Part shown: piece after piece, positions 33,406-45,081 of the stretch | Layout of the letters: the number at the start of each line of letters is the position of its first letter | Numbering within the stretch: the stretch's first letter is position 1 | DNA from: Armigeres subalbatus | Lineage: Eukaryota > Arthropoda > Insecta > Diptera > Culicidae | Assembly: GCF_024139115.2 (NCBI RefSeq) | Contig: NC_085140.1 | Coordinates: forward strand, 158,002,452-158,066,451 | DNA: 64,000 nt | Direction: 5' to 3' | Made by a program: the position numbers and the translations under genes | The notes under the pieces: generated by a model | The model's database searches: none | What the model saw: only the letters and a program-made list of their open reading frames with translations | What the model was told of the DNA's origin: nothing

Positions 33406-34424
33406 TTATGTTATTCAATATTGAATATATTTGAAAACTTTTTTTGTTTAACATCGTGATATAAGATAATAACAGATTGGAAATAGACATGCTGCGTTAA
33501 ATGAATACGGTTTCATCTTTATTTGCTTACAATATACCAAATCACAATACACTGCAAGGATTACCATGCATATGCTATCATAGTGAAAACAAACCAATCG
33601 TCATGTTAAAATTTACTATGTTTCGAATTGACGCACACATAGTAGCATGTACAAGAACATGGTAAAATCTGCTACATGTCATCGCTCAAGAAGGCATAGT
33701 AAACTTCACCGTACCTTGTAGTCATTTCAAAAACTATTTGCGTTCTACCGAAATCAAATTGTAAAATGTTGTTAGTGTTACCTTTGATATAGTAGGCGTT
33801 ACCATGCCGTTTCTTTCAGTGTAATATTGGGTATTTTTTGCTAACCGTGTAAATGAATGATAGTAGAGGCACAGACAAACAGACGTTTGTTCACTTTGTA
33901 CTCTTGTCATAAAACGAGTTTGTAAAATTCCATTTAATTTGCACCACTTAATTGTACCTTGACAGATTCGTATTTCGACCTCAACAGTAAGGTCGTCTTC
34001 AGTGTCTCTCGTACTTGACTATACGACATTCCACTAAAAAGCTCAAAATATTTTTTTTAACACTTTATGCCGCCATCTGGTTCGTGATTTGCCCAACTTA
34101 CTTAAGTCAACAGATGTCGTTATTGTTCAAACGACGATGAATTGTTCAATGTGTTATGTCTGTTTGTCTGTGGTAGGGATATTCACCTAACAGCGTAAGC
34201 AGATGCGTATCGGATTATTGAAATGTTTCATATTCCGTATATTGTAGAAAATCGGAAATATGTTTTCAATAAAATTAAAATATCTGCAGTTATCAGACGT
34301 CGCAACTTCTTTAGATTAGTGCGCATGATAGTACATCCATGCGTGCATGATGAGCACTACTAATGATATAATTCGAATTGTCGCGCCCCCCCGGCATCGC
34401 GAGTACTCAATCGCGTGGCCCGGT

Positions 34425-34580
34425 TTGGTGGCGGCCCGACTATACACAATCACGAGTTAAATTCTCGGTCTGGGCTAGGAGAGAGGTGAGAAATATTCTC
34501 GACTACCTGGGTATATAGTATATCCATTGTATTTGCCACACAAGATTACATACTGATGCAATGGAGGACATAACTTTTCG
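34425..34580 (+). mobile_element. tRNA-derived SINE fragment
   Basis: It shares 'ttctcggtct.ggctagga' and 'atagtatatccattgtattt', then 'tgatgcaatgga', with the copy at 15005. The head is decayed and the tail absent. Confidence 0.55.
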
Positions 34581-34879
34581 CACCACTAAAGATTTGCACT
34601 TGATGGAGCTCCAGCAATTGTAAACAAGTTCAGTTTTGGTAGTGTTACATGAAAAGTATAAAGCTAAAGCCGTGTCGTGTAACATTTGTAGATGGCGTAC
34701 TTGACGACACTGTTATTCCAGCCACTGTAATTAACCTAACTTAGTACGCTTATGACCTTTTCATGGATTCAGTGTATGGAATTATGTATGGCTTAAACGT
34801 CCAGCTTAATGTAACCAAGCCGAACAAAATTTGTTACGAATCTATATTGATTACTGTCAGAACCTTCAATCTTGTATAA

Positions 34880-35200
34880 TAGGGTACCAATAAAAATCGA
34901 CTTTCCGAATTTCAAAACCGGGTAGTGCCCAAAAGTTGCATCTCCTCGAAAAAAAGTCCCTATGCAAAATGTCAGCTCAATAAGCTAATTAGCTCTCGAG
35001 TTATGCAGGAATTTATGCTTCATTTGTATGGGAGCCCCCCTTCCCAAGGGGTCTTGAACCATCTTAAGAATCTTCCCTGGCCTCAAAAACCTCTGCATGT
35101 AAATTTTTACACCTACCGGTCTCGTGATAAACTTATAATATCCATGAAAAATCACGAAAATGAAAAAAAAAAAATGCGTCACAAATTGTAATGACTCGCA
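34880..35200 (+). repeat. Dispersed repeat of unknown type
   Basis: A block with 'ttgtatgggagcccccc', a polypurine run (A12 near 35166) and 'cgaaaaaaagtccc' has the look of a widely dispersed mosquito repeat. No TIR found in the window; identification tentative. Confidence 0.3.
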
Positions 35201-35335
35201 CAAAACAGACACTGCTTCTTTTATACACAAAGAAAATCTTGCGGTGGACCCAAAGGCCCGTGACTAACAGCATTCTGATGTCCGTGTTAGGAATGCACGG
35301 GATTGGTTACATATGAAATTTTTACTGGTTTTGAC

Positions 35336-35535
35336 AAGAATTGAAATTTTCAATAGCTTTTCGTTCATAATCTTACGATTCAATGGAATTGGCAAATTGC
35401 TGGAGAGTGTCCGAGTCGATTGATATATAAATCTTTAAAAACCATCGAAAGATAAAGGCCCCAGTAACGTTCGAAATCTTCCCTTTTAACGTAACGCTCT
35501 CGATTTTCAAAAATCTAAATGACACCCAGTATAGT
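35336..35535 (+). repeat. Dispersed repeat, copy 1
   Basis: Aligns with 38083-38275 over about 190 bp, sharing 'aaattttcaatag', 'attgatatataaa.ctttaaaa', 'ccat.gaaagataaagg' and 'acacccagtat/acaccctgtat'. Diverged; no coding frame. Confidence 0.6.
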
Positions 35536-35639
35536 AAAAAAAAGACGTAAATGCTACGTAAAAAAACGTCTTTCGGTTCAGTAGTGTCCAATCCAAGTCT
35601 ATAGGGGTCAAACAGACAGAAATTCATTTTTATGTAGAA

Positions 35640-36160
35640 GAAGATTGCCTTTAGCACCCTTTACATTTGTTGGCAACACTGCACATCTAAACCGAACGCC
35701 ATATTTAATTTTGCATTCTTCGCTCGGTACGTTCTGTTGCTTTTCGTTGCCATCGTCGTCTGTCCACGACGACGCGACGTCGATAGCGTAGATGACGACC
35801 ACGAATGGGTAGCCCTCGGATGGATCGTTCTGAATATTCCCGTTCCTTTGGCTATCGCTGAACCCGGTCGGTACGTGCGTGTGTGCGCGAAAGCACAACA
35901 CGGGGCGAGTTTGCACGACCAAAATGTTTTGAAGATGAAAACATTCGATGTTGCTGTCGGATATGTGTGTTGGATGACACGACGAAGGCCGTGATCTTTC
36001 GTTCCGTTTCGTCGTACTGTGGCTTCAGTTGATGGCAGGTCGATGATATACGAACATTATTTTCAAAGTATTTCTGTTTACATTTTTTATGGTCACAGTT
36101 CGGGTTCCTGTGGATGCTTCTGTTTGTAAGCAAAACATCAAACAGCTTGTTTCCACTGCC
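35640..36160. other. GC-rich island of unknown role
   Basis: CpG-dense sequence (runs such as CGACGACGCGACGTCGATAG near 35770) inside an AT-rich intron, with open frames on both strands (35737-35994 plus, 35608-35922 minus) and no known protein. It could be an intronic promoter or enhancer, an untranslated exon, or part of an unrecognised repeat. Confidence 0.3.
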
Positions 36161-36559
36161 CGATAGCGAACCAAAACATGACGCGATTCCTTTTGACTAG
36201 TGTGGCATTCATTGATACAAAAAAACAGACAACAAACTGACGAAAGCTGGCATTTGACGCAAAAGAGAACCCGATGATCCTCTGTAGTATCCTATTGGAT
36301 TTTTTTTACGCTTTCAGTTGGCTCTAGGATTTCGGAACAGCTGATTGCCGCCTTCACTCAGCTGAGAAGCGACGGCACGTGAATTTTTAATCATTTTAAC
36401 CGCAAGATTGTTTCGTTCTGCTTTTAGTACATACTATATAGACCGACGCATCAAACACACTAACAGTGTTTATTTTTCTTGTATATTTGAAATACATATA
36501 AAATAACTTGTTATTTATACGCTTGAAATCATGGTAAATATATAGAGTAGACAAATATA

Positions 36560-37088
36560 GCATTTGAATCATTTGTTTGAGAAACTGCATAAGTCACAAT
36601 TATGTACGCAATTTCGAGAAAACAACAAAAAACTGTTTTTCAACAAATTGGCACCGAACCTTTCGATTTCTTCGGTACAGATCAATAGTTTTTGGCAAAA
36701 CTCAACACCCTGGTGCACTTTCAGTGCAAAAACTGTAAGCAGTGATTAATTATTTTAGAGCGTCTTAGGGGAAATGCTACAAGATTAAAAGACTATTATT
36801 CTTCCATTTAAATAGTGGAAGTAAATAGTGGAATAGTGGAAGTAAATGGAAGAATAATAGTCTTTTAACCCTGTAAGCAGTACTCCATAATTGCTCTTCA
36901 AAGTGCGTGGACATATGTAGTTTCTCAAACAAACGAAAAAAAATTCATACATTCCTGAACAAAATTTTTTTTCGTGTTTTTTGCCAGAATACGTATTTTT
37001 GGAAGAGGATTCAGAATATAAAAAAATCTCATTTTGGCCAAAAATGTTACATATGCAGTTTCTCAAACAAACGGTTCATTTGTTCATC
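36560..37088. mobile_element. TIR element with internal hairpin
   Basis: ATTTGTTTGAGAAACTGCATA near 36572 recurs inverted near 37052 ('tatgcagtttctcaaacaaa'), and a further direct copy starts at about 36914. Inside, 36786-36869 is a hairpin with arms TTAAAAGACTATTATTCTTC and its inverse. Confidence 0.5.
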
Positions 37089-37155
37089 AAACATAAAATC
37101 TAGCCTGTATTATTCTTCAGAAATACTGTGGACAAAACATATGCAAATGATATTA

Positions 37156-37319
37156 GGGACTGTCCATATACCACGTGGATAGTTTAGGGGGAGGGGGGTA
37201 TGGCAAATGTCCACGGTTCATACATTTTTTTGAAAATTTGTATGAGGAATTGTCCACGCTGGAGGAGAGGGGTATCTAAAACTGATCAAAATCTGTCCAC
37301 GTGGTATATGGACAGCCCC
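37156..37319. mobile_element. Harbinger-like MITE (164 bp), TTA duplication
   Basis: The TIR GGGACTGTCCATATACCACG and its inverse (one mismatch) are flanked by TTA (37153-37155, 37320-37322). The TIR contains CCACGTGG, a palindromic E-box-like site, at both ends. Confidence 0.85.
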
Positions 37320-38082
37320 TTACGCCTACGGGAGATTCTCCTGAATTCTGAATATTTTTTTTTTAAATTTCTAGGAAAATTTCTCTCTTCTCAATTTTGT
37401 TCCGGGGAATCCTTCTGAGTTTCTTAGGACAATCTTCTGCAATTAAATGGAAGTTATTTGAAACTCTCACGGGAATTTCAACTGTATTTGAATATCAAAC
37501 TTTAAAAAGTCGTGAAAAGGCTCTTTTTTCATAAGATTTTTTTTTTTTCATTTTAAACAATATTTTAAAAAGTTCTTGTCTGAGGCATTAGCATGGATCA
37601 TATTTAGCATTGTGAAGACTGAAGGTTACTTGAAGAACTTCCTCCAGATCGTGTTTGTAACGACCTTCATAACCAGGAAAAAAATTATATCAAGTTGAGA
37701 ATAAAGTTTGAAAAATCGAAGTGATTCCAATTAAAAAAAAAAAGATTAATCCACCCGGCAGTAATTATGCCTTTCTCGTGCATTATAAAATGTATTGAAA
37801 AAAAAATAGGGTTGTATATTAGACCGCTCGACGTAAACTACGTAAAACCAAATAAAGTACACTAAACTAATCATTCCGCTCTATATAGAAGAGAAGGATC
37901 CATCCCACCGACACTACTACTCAGCTTTAGCAACCCCTCCCACTCTGTTAGGGAGTAGGGACCACTGTCTAGCAGCTAGAGCACCCCATTCATACACTCC
38001 AGTTCATTAATTGATAATACCCTAAAAGTAGGCAATTACAAAGGATTGAAACGCGCTGTCTAGGAGATGCATGATATATGAA

Positions 38083-38275
38083 AGAACTAAAATTTTCAAT
38101 AGTTCAGCGTTGGTAATAAAAAGTTTCAATACTACTGGCAAATTGGTAGAGAGTTTGCGAATTTATTGATATATAAACCTTTAAAATCCATTGAAAGATA
38201 AAGGACCTATCAATGTTACAAATCTTACATGATTTCGTGACGGTGCTCAATTTGAAAATTTTCATTTTACACCCT
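38083..38275 (+). repeat. Dispersed repeat, copy 2
   Basis: Counterpart of 35336-35535, same orientation, about 2.7 kb downstream. The intervening 37320-38080 has an 'ttctcctgaattc' degenerate repeat at its start and otherwise nothing recognised. Confidence 0.6.
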
Positions 38276-39018
38276 GTATCCGAGTCTTCCCCTTAGACGT
38301 AGTTTACGTGATTGAAAAAAAATGTTTTGACCATTTTCATGCAAGCTGATTGTGCTTGGACGTGCTCCGCATCGCGTCAGCATCCAGAATGTCATCGCCC
38401 ATAGCTCGGTTCTTGATATTTGTTAAAAACAAATTTATTGCTATTTTGAGTGAACGTCTAATGAACCATTTGCACCATAGTAGCTTTTAAGTCCTTTGTT
38501 TGGCGCCCTTTTCTATCATGCGGTGTGTTTTGCTTTGGTTTGTTTAAATAGAAAATCTGGCTTCAAGTTATTTTAAAATGTATATGCTTACTAGGTTTCA
38601 GCAGAACTGCTCTAGCTAAGAGTAAAATCAGTAGTGATTCAGTTTCATTCCAAATTTTCGACCACTATTCTAGTTTGAATTTAGAGCAAAATAGAACAAT
38701 CTCGCTGGTTTCATGTTTTTCAAATTTTCAATTAAATGAAATCATTTTGTTGTTGCCGAGAAAGGCGCTGTAATTGCAAAGTGGATTGATCCGTAGAAAA
38801 TGACGCATTTATACACCAAAGCAATTGAATAATATTTGAATCTCATGGTTCAAATCTGCAGAAATTAGAACTGAGCGTTATACCAGTTTTATTTTTTCGA
38901 CAGTTGACTGGTATAAGAAATTAATCTGGAACAGATGCTGGCAAAAATAATGTTTCAGATCAGGATTTAATTCAAAAGAAAATGAAGAAGTCTCTCACCT
39001 ATCATCTTTGTATACATA

Positions 39019-39229
39019 TTGTAGATCCAGTTGAAAACCGAACTGAGCTCTCACGACAATCACATTTTCTCCCATTTCCAAATGTCGCAACTGCATCGCG
39101 AATGGTGCGCATGATGGCGCACGGCTATGGCATAGATGCGCACCACTCGCGGTACAGTTGCGACATCCGAAAATGGGAGAAAATGCGATTGTCGCGAGAG
39201 CTCAGTTCGGTTTTCAACTGGATCTACAA
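39019..39229. mobile_element. Fold-back MITE (211 bp) nested in hAT copy A
   Basis: Arms starting TTGTAGATCCAGTTGAAAAC and its inverse extend about 90 bp with few mismatches; TA flanks at 39017-39018 and 39230-39231. Absent at the corresponding place of copy B. Confidence 0.8.
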
Positions 39230-39482
39230 TATACGATATGTAGCATACCGTGAGAGACTTTTTTGCGCATCCGGTCTTGAAAAGCCCTTGATAAATTTCT
39301 TTTTAAAAGCACCTAACGTGATGTGCGCTGTTTGTGATGAGGTTTTACACAGCCAAAAGTGGCCTTCAGCACAAAATGAGCAAAAACAAAGTGAAAATCA
39401 ATACTTCTCTGTGGGGGGTGCCTATCCGATTCTGTTTTTTTTGCACTTGTATTACAAGTTTGATAAATTTGTTAAAAAGATA

Positions 39483-39664
39483 TTTTAGTTACTAGATAAA
39501 GATTGTCGCTTCAGTTCCCTTTGTTCTGCTGTCCGAAACATGTGTGGTACATACCTGTCAAATCGTATGGATTTTCCTTCTTTGACATTTAGCTCCCCTA
39601 TCCTCGCCAGCAAAAGATGTTCCGGACAGCAACGACAGCGACAATATTTATCTAGTAACTAAAA
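39483..39664. mobile_element. Second MITE (182 bp) nested in hAT copy A
   Basis: The ends TTTTAGTTACTAGATAAA and the inverse, followed by 'attgtcgct/agcgacaat', are flanked by TA (39481-39482, 39665-39666). Confidence 0.75.
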
Positions 39665-40024
39665 TATCTTTTATTTGTTATCATGACTTATGATTCTGAA
39701 CAGTTTTTGCCTTTCTTTTATCGTTGTTCGTTATCTATTGAAAACGATTTCTGCAAACCCTGTTTCAGATTCATATTCAAACTGACAGCCTCGAACGATT
39801 TTAATCACTGCTGATTTTACTCTAACAAAGCTATCAAATCCGATGATGTTACTAGCGTTAAGCAAATAGCTCAACAAAGCAGAGACGATAAGTATGATAT
39901 TTTTTCATTTCTTCCTGGATTCAATTACTTGTTATAGGTCTTACTTCACTATTTTAATAAAAACATAAAGTTGTTTTACAATGTTCTAAAAACTCATATG
40001 TGGAAGATATTGATTTGAAAAATG

Positions 40025-40080
40025 TATTGGAGGTAACCACTTCGATGGGACTCGAACCCACGACCCTCAGTATAAAATTG
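40025..40080 (-). mobile_element. tRNA-like SINE head fragment
   Basis: The minus strand reads GGGTTCGAGTCCCATCGAAG, a well-formed box B/T-arm, and 'gtggttacctcc' as in the copies at 22308 and 44083. Box A is not recognisable. Confidence 0.5.
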
Positions 40081-41128
40081 TTACCCAAATAAAAATAATG
40101 ATACAATATAGATTAATCTAAGAAACATTATTTCCTTAGGTTTTGGTATCTATTCGTATATACGTTTGAAACTGCCTAATGTTCCCGAATACTTGGTTTG
40201 ATATAGGCAGACACGAATGTCATAGAAGTAAAAAAGAATCTTCAATAGAATAAACTGAACTTGTTTTGGAAAGTTTTCCTAATAAATTCGCTAAATCAAA
40301 TATCAAGTGTACCGTACATGTTCCTCATTCTACATACACATTGCGTAAATGCAATTTGTCAAGAAATCAAAGGTACAAATCAAGGCAGCTGACTTAATTT
40401 TAAAACTAACATTCATTTGTACCGAAATAGAAATTCGTATCTAAGCGTGAAAAAAGAAGTTTGCCTAGCTAGAGGCAACGATAATGCACATTCGATTGAA
40501 TGCCAGTTCTTGACTAATCTACGTCTGCCGGCCGCAGCGATAATTGTCAGCTGTTGTTCTGCGCTGATTTCACAGAGGCTATATGCGTTCACTGCAAATC
40601 CTTGAAATCAAAAGCTAGTGAGTGGCAAAATATATGCAAACAAACATAAGTGGTGGCAAGTTCCTCAGAAACAGATCACTAGAAAGATAGAGAGAGTGTG
40701 AATGTAAAATGCTACCTTGTTACGAACTACGGTTATTGCAGTTAAATAACCCAAAAAGCTCACCGCGAGTACGATGCCGATTATTCAACTAATGCCGTCT
40801 GTTGAGCTGATAGAGGTGGATGGAAGTTGAGACCACAACACAACCTTGCTGCAGTTCACCTCGCACGTATGTGTTCGTGCGCAGCACCACCTCACGGAAG
40901 AATTGCACCTATTCATAGATAATTGGTATATGATGTAGGTTTTATCACCAAATTGAGGATTTATAATATAGGATTATTCAGCAGGGTATTTTAATCAGCT
41001 TGAGAGAAATTGTTATTATCAAGATAACTTTTCTTTCTGACCTATCCACCTATCTAACATAAGTGAACAAAACGAGGATTTTAATATAAAACGTGACAGT
41101 CACACGGCAGTGTTGGGAAATGTTACGT
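40081..41128. other. No gene seen in this part of the intron
   Basis: AT-rich, no clear repeat ends or coding exon. Confidence 0.3.
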
Positions 41129-41130
41129 TA

Positions 41131-42165
41131 CCGTCGTTCGGGGTGACATTGGGCCTAGGGGGTAAGATTGGGCCAAAAACGAAAAATGTTTCAACTCCTA
41201 ATATCTCAGAAAGAGGAAAATGGACGCATGATTTTCAATCAAACGCCTTATGAAAATTTGCCACAAGGAATCGGTATGAATTTTAATATGTTGCCTTATG
41301 AATGACGATTTTCATTTAAAAAAAAAACAAAGTGCGGCAGACTGAGTTCGAACCATGGACGCCGGGGTCGGGAGTCCGGTATGTAGACCACACGCCCATC
41401 GACGCTTGAATACTCGGGAAGGTAACTGCGTATAAGAAGCACTGTTGGTCGAATAATCGGTCGAAGATTCATAAGGCGCCAGTTATGAATTTCGATAGTC
41501 CAGTTCGCTGAGTGTACGAATTTTGATCAAAACTTCAAACGGTTCAAAATTATAGTAAAATTCTCGTCTAGGAAATCACAAAACAAATTCCAAGAACTAA
41601 TTGTGCTCGTACCATAATGCTTGGAATTTGAATGTAAAACTATTGATCGAATGAACCCGTATTAAAATAGTGTCAGTAATGCCCCACAAATCTATTACAT
41701 ACTAATTTTTAGATTGATGGATACCTGGTTATAGTGTTACGATTATCTGTTGTTGTTTTATCGAATTTTATGCATATTTATATAGCGGTTATGGTTTTTC
41801 GTAGCAACGAGCAAGGCACGCTAAAAAGGGGTGAGATTGGGGTCTTTGGTTGATTTGCCATACATAGTTGGTAAGAGCCATAATGTAGGCAATTATTTTT
41901 AATGAACGATTCAATCGTTGCATCGTCACCGCTGAACTTTATTGTACTTGGCCCAATGTCACCCCCTGTGAGGGGTGAGAATGGGCCAATTTTAAACAAC
42001 ATATAACTATGAGGAATTTCCCATTTTTTCCCCACAAAGTGGTAAATTTATTATTCAAGCTTGTACCAAACTAATTAAAACTTGAATCCAATGTTAACTA
42101 CTAGCGCTTTGCAATATTTACTTGGAGCATACCACATTTTGACCCAATGACACCCCCGTAGACGG
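41131..42165. mobile_element. TA-flanked TIR element (1,035 bp)
   Basis: The ends CCGTCGTTCGGGGTGACATT and (inverted) CCGTCTACGGGGGTGTCATT are flanked by TA (41129-41130, 42166-42167). 'ttgggcc' and 'ggggtga' motifs recur internally in both orientations. A tRNA-like SINE fragment is inserted near 41330. No transposase frame. Confidence 0.75.
41330..41430 (-). mobile_element. tRNA-like SINE fragment
   Basis: The minus strand carries box B-like TGGTTCGAACTCAG preceded by 'gtgtggtctacataccggac', giving a tRNA-like order of Pol III boxes. Diverged, no tail. Confidence 0.4.
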
Positions 42166-42469
42166 TACGCTAAATTATTCTGTCCCATTGTTTGCCATTG
42201 AAAATTAGCAAATTCGGACGGAAGGATCAGATGGTATGGCCAATTTTTTTTTTGTGAAACACGCAAAAAACACAATCAACCAATTTTTTTTTGAAAATTT
42301 AACGTACGAGAAAGGCACCAACAGCTAATGGCCAAAATATGGTAAAATTTTCGGAAAAATCGGTTCACATGGAACCGGGATCCAGAACTTCCAAGTTGAC
42401 CATATGTATGAAAAACAACAAGTGGGCACTTTATTATGCCACCCAGTATACCAAACATTGATAACCTAA

Positions 42470-42860
42470 TTTAGGTACAAGGGCCCTAAGAGCAGTGTGG
42501 TCGAAGTGTAAGCAACGGATTCTGAATTTCTTTTTGCACTTACATAAGCAATGTTTCTCATAGTAAAATTACGCAAAGAGAACCTGAACCTCAGATATTC
42601 GTGTCCTGGGGGCTGTTTATGATCATCCTCAGGAACTTGTTTTGAACTCGTTGAAGTTTCAGATGATGATTTTTTGAATATCACTCCTAGACCGGCATGC
42701 AGTAGTCGATCGCGGGGAAGATGATTTGCTTGAAGACAAGTTTTTCTGCCTACAAGTGGCATCCCTATTATCTCGCTTAATAGATTTGTTTTGCAGTCAA
42801 TATTGCGCAAACGTATCACAATGACATTTTTGTATCCCATTAAGAATAAAATCTAATGTT
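42470..42860 (-). mobile_element. Jockey-like LINE fragment, ORF2 C-terminal region
   Basis: Minus-strand translation in two frames gives QIIFPAIDYCMPV and then HHLKLQRVQNKFLRMI, the post-RT region of jockey-type elements. Stops and frameshifts throughout. The open frame 42466-42840 is mostly the wrong register of this remnant. Confidence 0.65.
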
Positions 42861-43239
42861 TGTAAAAATACACACCATCATAAATTTTACACAGAGATGT
42901 TGGTTGCAAAAACATGGCTTTAAATTTCGTCACTGTTTTGTCAATCTGAAACTGAGCTTGCTGTCTACGGTCAAGCCAGATATTCTATTTCACTTCCATG
43001 CTATAAGTGAACGCTTTTAAGTTTGGTGATGGAGCAATGCTGAAGCACTTACTGAAAAAAGCGACGTTTCTGTCGTCCGAAGTAGTTGAGACAAGCTAAC
43101 ACATATTCTTACTTTTATTTGCATCGACAATATCAAGAGCGAAACGCACAATAGGAAGAACCAAAACATAAACAGAGTTACAAAATATGTTTGATTCGGA
43201 AAAGTTTAGCGCATCCAGTTTGTCGAATTGAAACGTTAT

Positions 43240-44075
43240 TATTTATTTATTTTCTAGAACAGCAGGGGCCCCCGAAGACGTCTGCGGTGATTTCGTGCGC
43301 GTTGGATTTCGCTCAACCCGGAATGGCATGGTCGACAGATAGCTTTGTATGATTTTCACTCTTCTTGCCAACCATTGTCGAATGCATTTTCGACATCAAG
43401 TTAGGCCACGGTGGAGGTTTTGGAGACGCCTGTCTGAGTACGTTAGGTATCTCGGGTAAATTGGTATACGGTTGGTCGGCTGTTTCTCGAGCAAAATATT
43501 GTCAAAACAGAAGCCGGCTGTGAATTCAAACAGCTTGAATTACTCTGAGAGAAGGCTAATGGGACAATTACTTTAGGTAGGTCTTTCCCGGGCTTCCGTA
43601 TGAGGATGACTTTCGCCGATGGGAAGTAGCTGAGTCAAAGATATAGACTGTCAATACGTCATTAGTAATTCCCAACTTCTCAGAGAAATCATTAGGAGTC
43701 TGTTTGATTTTTTTCGCGTGCTCGTTAGTGGCTGCTTTATGTGGGCTGGCGATGTTTTATACAAGATTGTGCGAGCAGACGAAGTGGTAACCTGCAGAAG
43801 TTATCAAGCGATCTGTAGAGTCATTGTTGTCTAATGGGATTAGTATATTGATTAATTTCCGGAATGGCTTTGCACAGTCTGGGTGAGGGCGGATCTTATT
43901 GGAGAAATTCATATTTCTGAGGTCCACCATTCTTTGCCGTGATAATTTTTGTCATGCGATTGCAATGTTTCTGTTTATCTTTGACCACCGGATAGTGATC
44001 CGACATAAGCTCCTGGTGGATGACCGACTGCGAGAATAATCAGGTCGAGTGTAGCACGGACCATTTAGTTGCCTT
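43240..44075 (-). mobile_element. Jockey-like LINE remnant (endonuclease end to RT)
   Basis: On the minus strand: an endonuclease end (HQELMSDHYPVV, near 43990), an RT entry block (AKVILIRKPGKDLPK, near 43600) and RT core pieces (DVENAFDNGW near 43385, then a GPLLF match near 43270). It ends in a TAAATAAATAA tail at about 43235-43250. Heavily deleted between blocks. Confidence 0.65.
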
Positions 44076-44082
44076 CGTCCTT

Positions 44083-44240
44083 AGTAGCTTAGTAGGGAAA
44101 GCATCTGTCTAGCGTACTGGTTTCATGGGATCACACCCCACCAAAGGAAGTGGTTACCTTACAATACATTTTTCAAACTAAATCTCCCACATGTTATGCA
44201 TATTCAATATGCATAAATCGAGTTTCAGACATAGTAATCC
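44083..44240 (+). mobile_element. tRNA-derived SINE, second copy of the 22308 family
   Basis: It has TAGCTTAGTAGGGAAAGCA (box A region), 'gggatcacaccccacc' (box B/T arm) and the shared body 'aaatctcccacatgttatgc' to 'gtttcagacatagtaat'. Confidence 0.65.
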
Positions 44241-44640
44241 TTTTTTGCCTTTCTCGTGTACTAAGTAGGGGATTTGCTCCTGGAATTCATCTCATGGCTC
44301 CGATATTCATCCCATCAAAAACAAAACAATGAAAAACAATTGGATTTGTTTCATATTTTTGTGATTTTTTCAGCAGTGAGCACGCATGTTGACAAAAAGA
44401 AGCGATTAAATTGGTGCTGTATTTCTTTGTTTCGCAATGAGATGAATATTTGTTCAGTGAGATGGAGATCGGAACAGTTTCTCTATACGTAAAGGCTATG
44501 GGATCACTCCAAAACCGCATTTATTATAGAAGGCTTGGAGACTCATAGTGTTACATACCAATCGAATTAGCTCGACGAATTGAGGAGATGTCTGTATATC
44601 TGTGTGTTCAAAAAAATGTGAGACACACTTTTTTGTAGTT
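44241..44640 (+). repeat. TG-rich dispersed repeat, copy
   Basis: It begins with 'gcctttctcgtgtac' and includes 'gaaggcttggagactcatag', 'ccaatcgaattagctcgacg' and 'gatgtctgtatatctgtgtg'. The order is the same as in 46010-46300 and 47712-47965. A strongly conserved, widely dispersed Aedes-type repeat; class unknown. Confidence 0.6.
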
Positions 44641-44668
44641 AGCCTTATCCGATCTTTCTTCGGAATCA

Positions 44669-45081
44669 AAGCTACAAGACCTCGTTTTACCCTGATGCTT
44701 CTTATTTGTTATGTAATTTGTCAAGTTCGGGGTTACAACTAATCGACAAAACATAACACATTTGACCTATAATTTTGCCGAAAATCGTGTTATGTGAATG
44801 CTGTCTACTGCACGATATTGGGAATTGAGATCTTGCAGATTTTACCCCACGTTCTCATTTTGTTCAAATTTCTTATTAATAACCATTACCTACTAGTCTG
44901 ATTTAGAATTTTCCAGGGAATCGAGTGGAGTTATTTTGGTTCACCGTACGACTAAAGAAGCTAAAATATTGCTCATGTTACCCCACGTCCTCCTATGATT
45001 TTATAATTACTCAAAAGGTCAAGGTCTTCCGGAAAGCATAACAAATAAGGGGCATTAGGGTAATACAAGGTCTTGCAGCTT
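44669..45081. mobile_element. MITE with about 40-bp inverted ends
   Basis: The left end AAGCTACAAGACCTCGTTTTAC and the inverted right end AAGCTGCAAGACCTTGTATTAC continue into a shared 'cttatttgttatg'. No coding frame. Confidence 0.65.

Larger units (their letters stand above)
32099..33821. mobile_element. Candidate 1.7-kb TIR element holding two inserts
   Basis: The ends CACTGATAAAAAATC and (inverted) CACTGAAAGAAACGG abut TA on both sides. Both subterminal regions repeat 'accatgc', 'catagta' and 'tagtag' motifs. Two smaller elements (32252-32505 and 32985-33405) lie inside. The TIR is only about 12 bp, so this is tentative. Confidence 0.45.
38961..39762. mobile_element. hAT-like non-autonomous element, copy A
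   Basis: The ends CAGGATTTAA and (inverted) CAGGGTTTGC are flanked by the identical 8-mer TTTCAGAT (38953-38960, 39763-39770). It shares 'tctctcac.tatcat', 'tagcataccgtgagaga' and 'cgatttctgcaaaccctg' with copy B at 56934-57648. It carries two further insertions (39019-39229 and 39483-39664). No transposase; the 38982-39488 frame crosses the inserted palindrome and is not a gene. Confidence 0.85.
38620..39822. mobile_element. Harbinger-like MITE, copy 2, hosting nested insertions
   Basis: The outer ends GAGTAAAATCAGTAGTGATT and the inverse are flanked by TAA (38617-38619, 39823-39825). The body matches 32985-33405 up to 38960 and again from 39763. Subtracting the 802-bp insert and its 8-bp duplication leaves 393 bp, near the 421-bp intact copy. 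Confidence 0.85.

Noticed and set aside
38982..39488. 168-residue plus-strand frame
   Set aside because: It runs through a hAT-like element and an inserted palindrome whose boundaries and target duplications are clear; coding is accidental.
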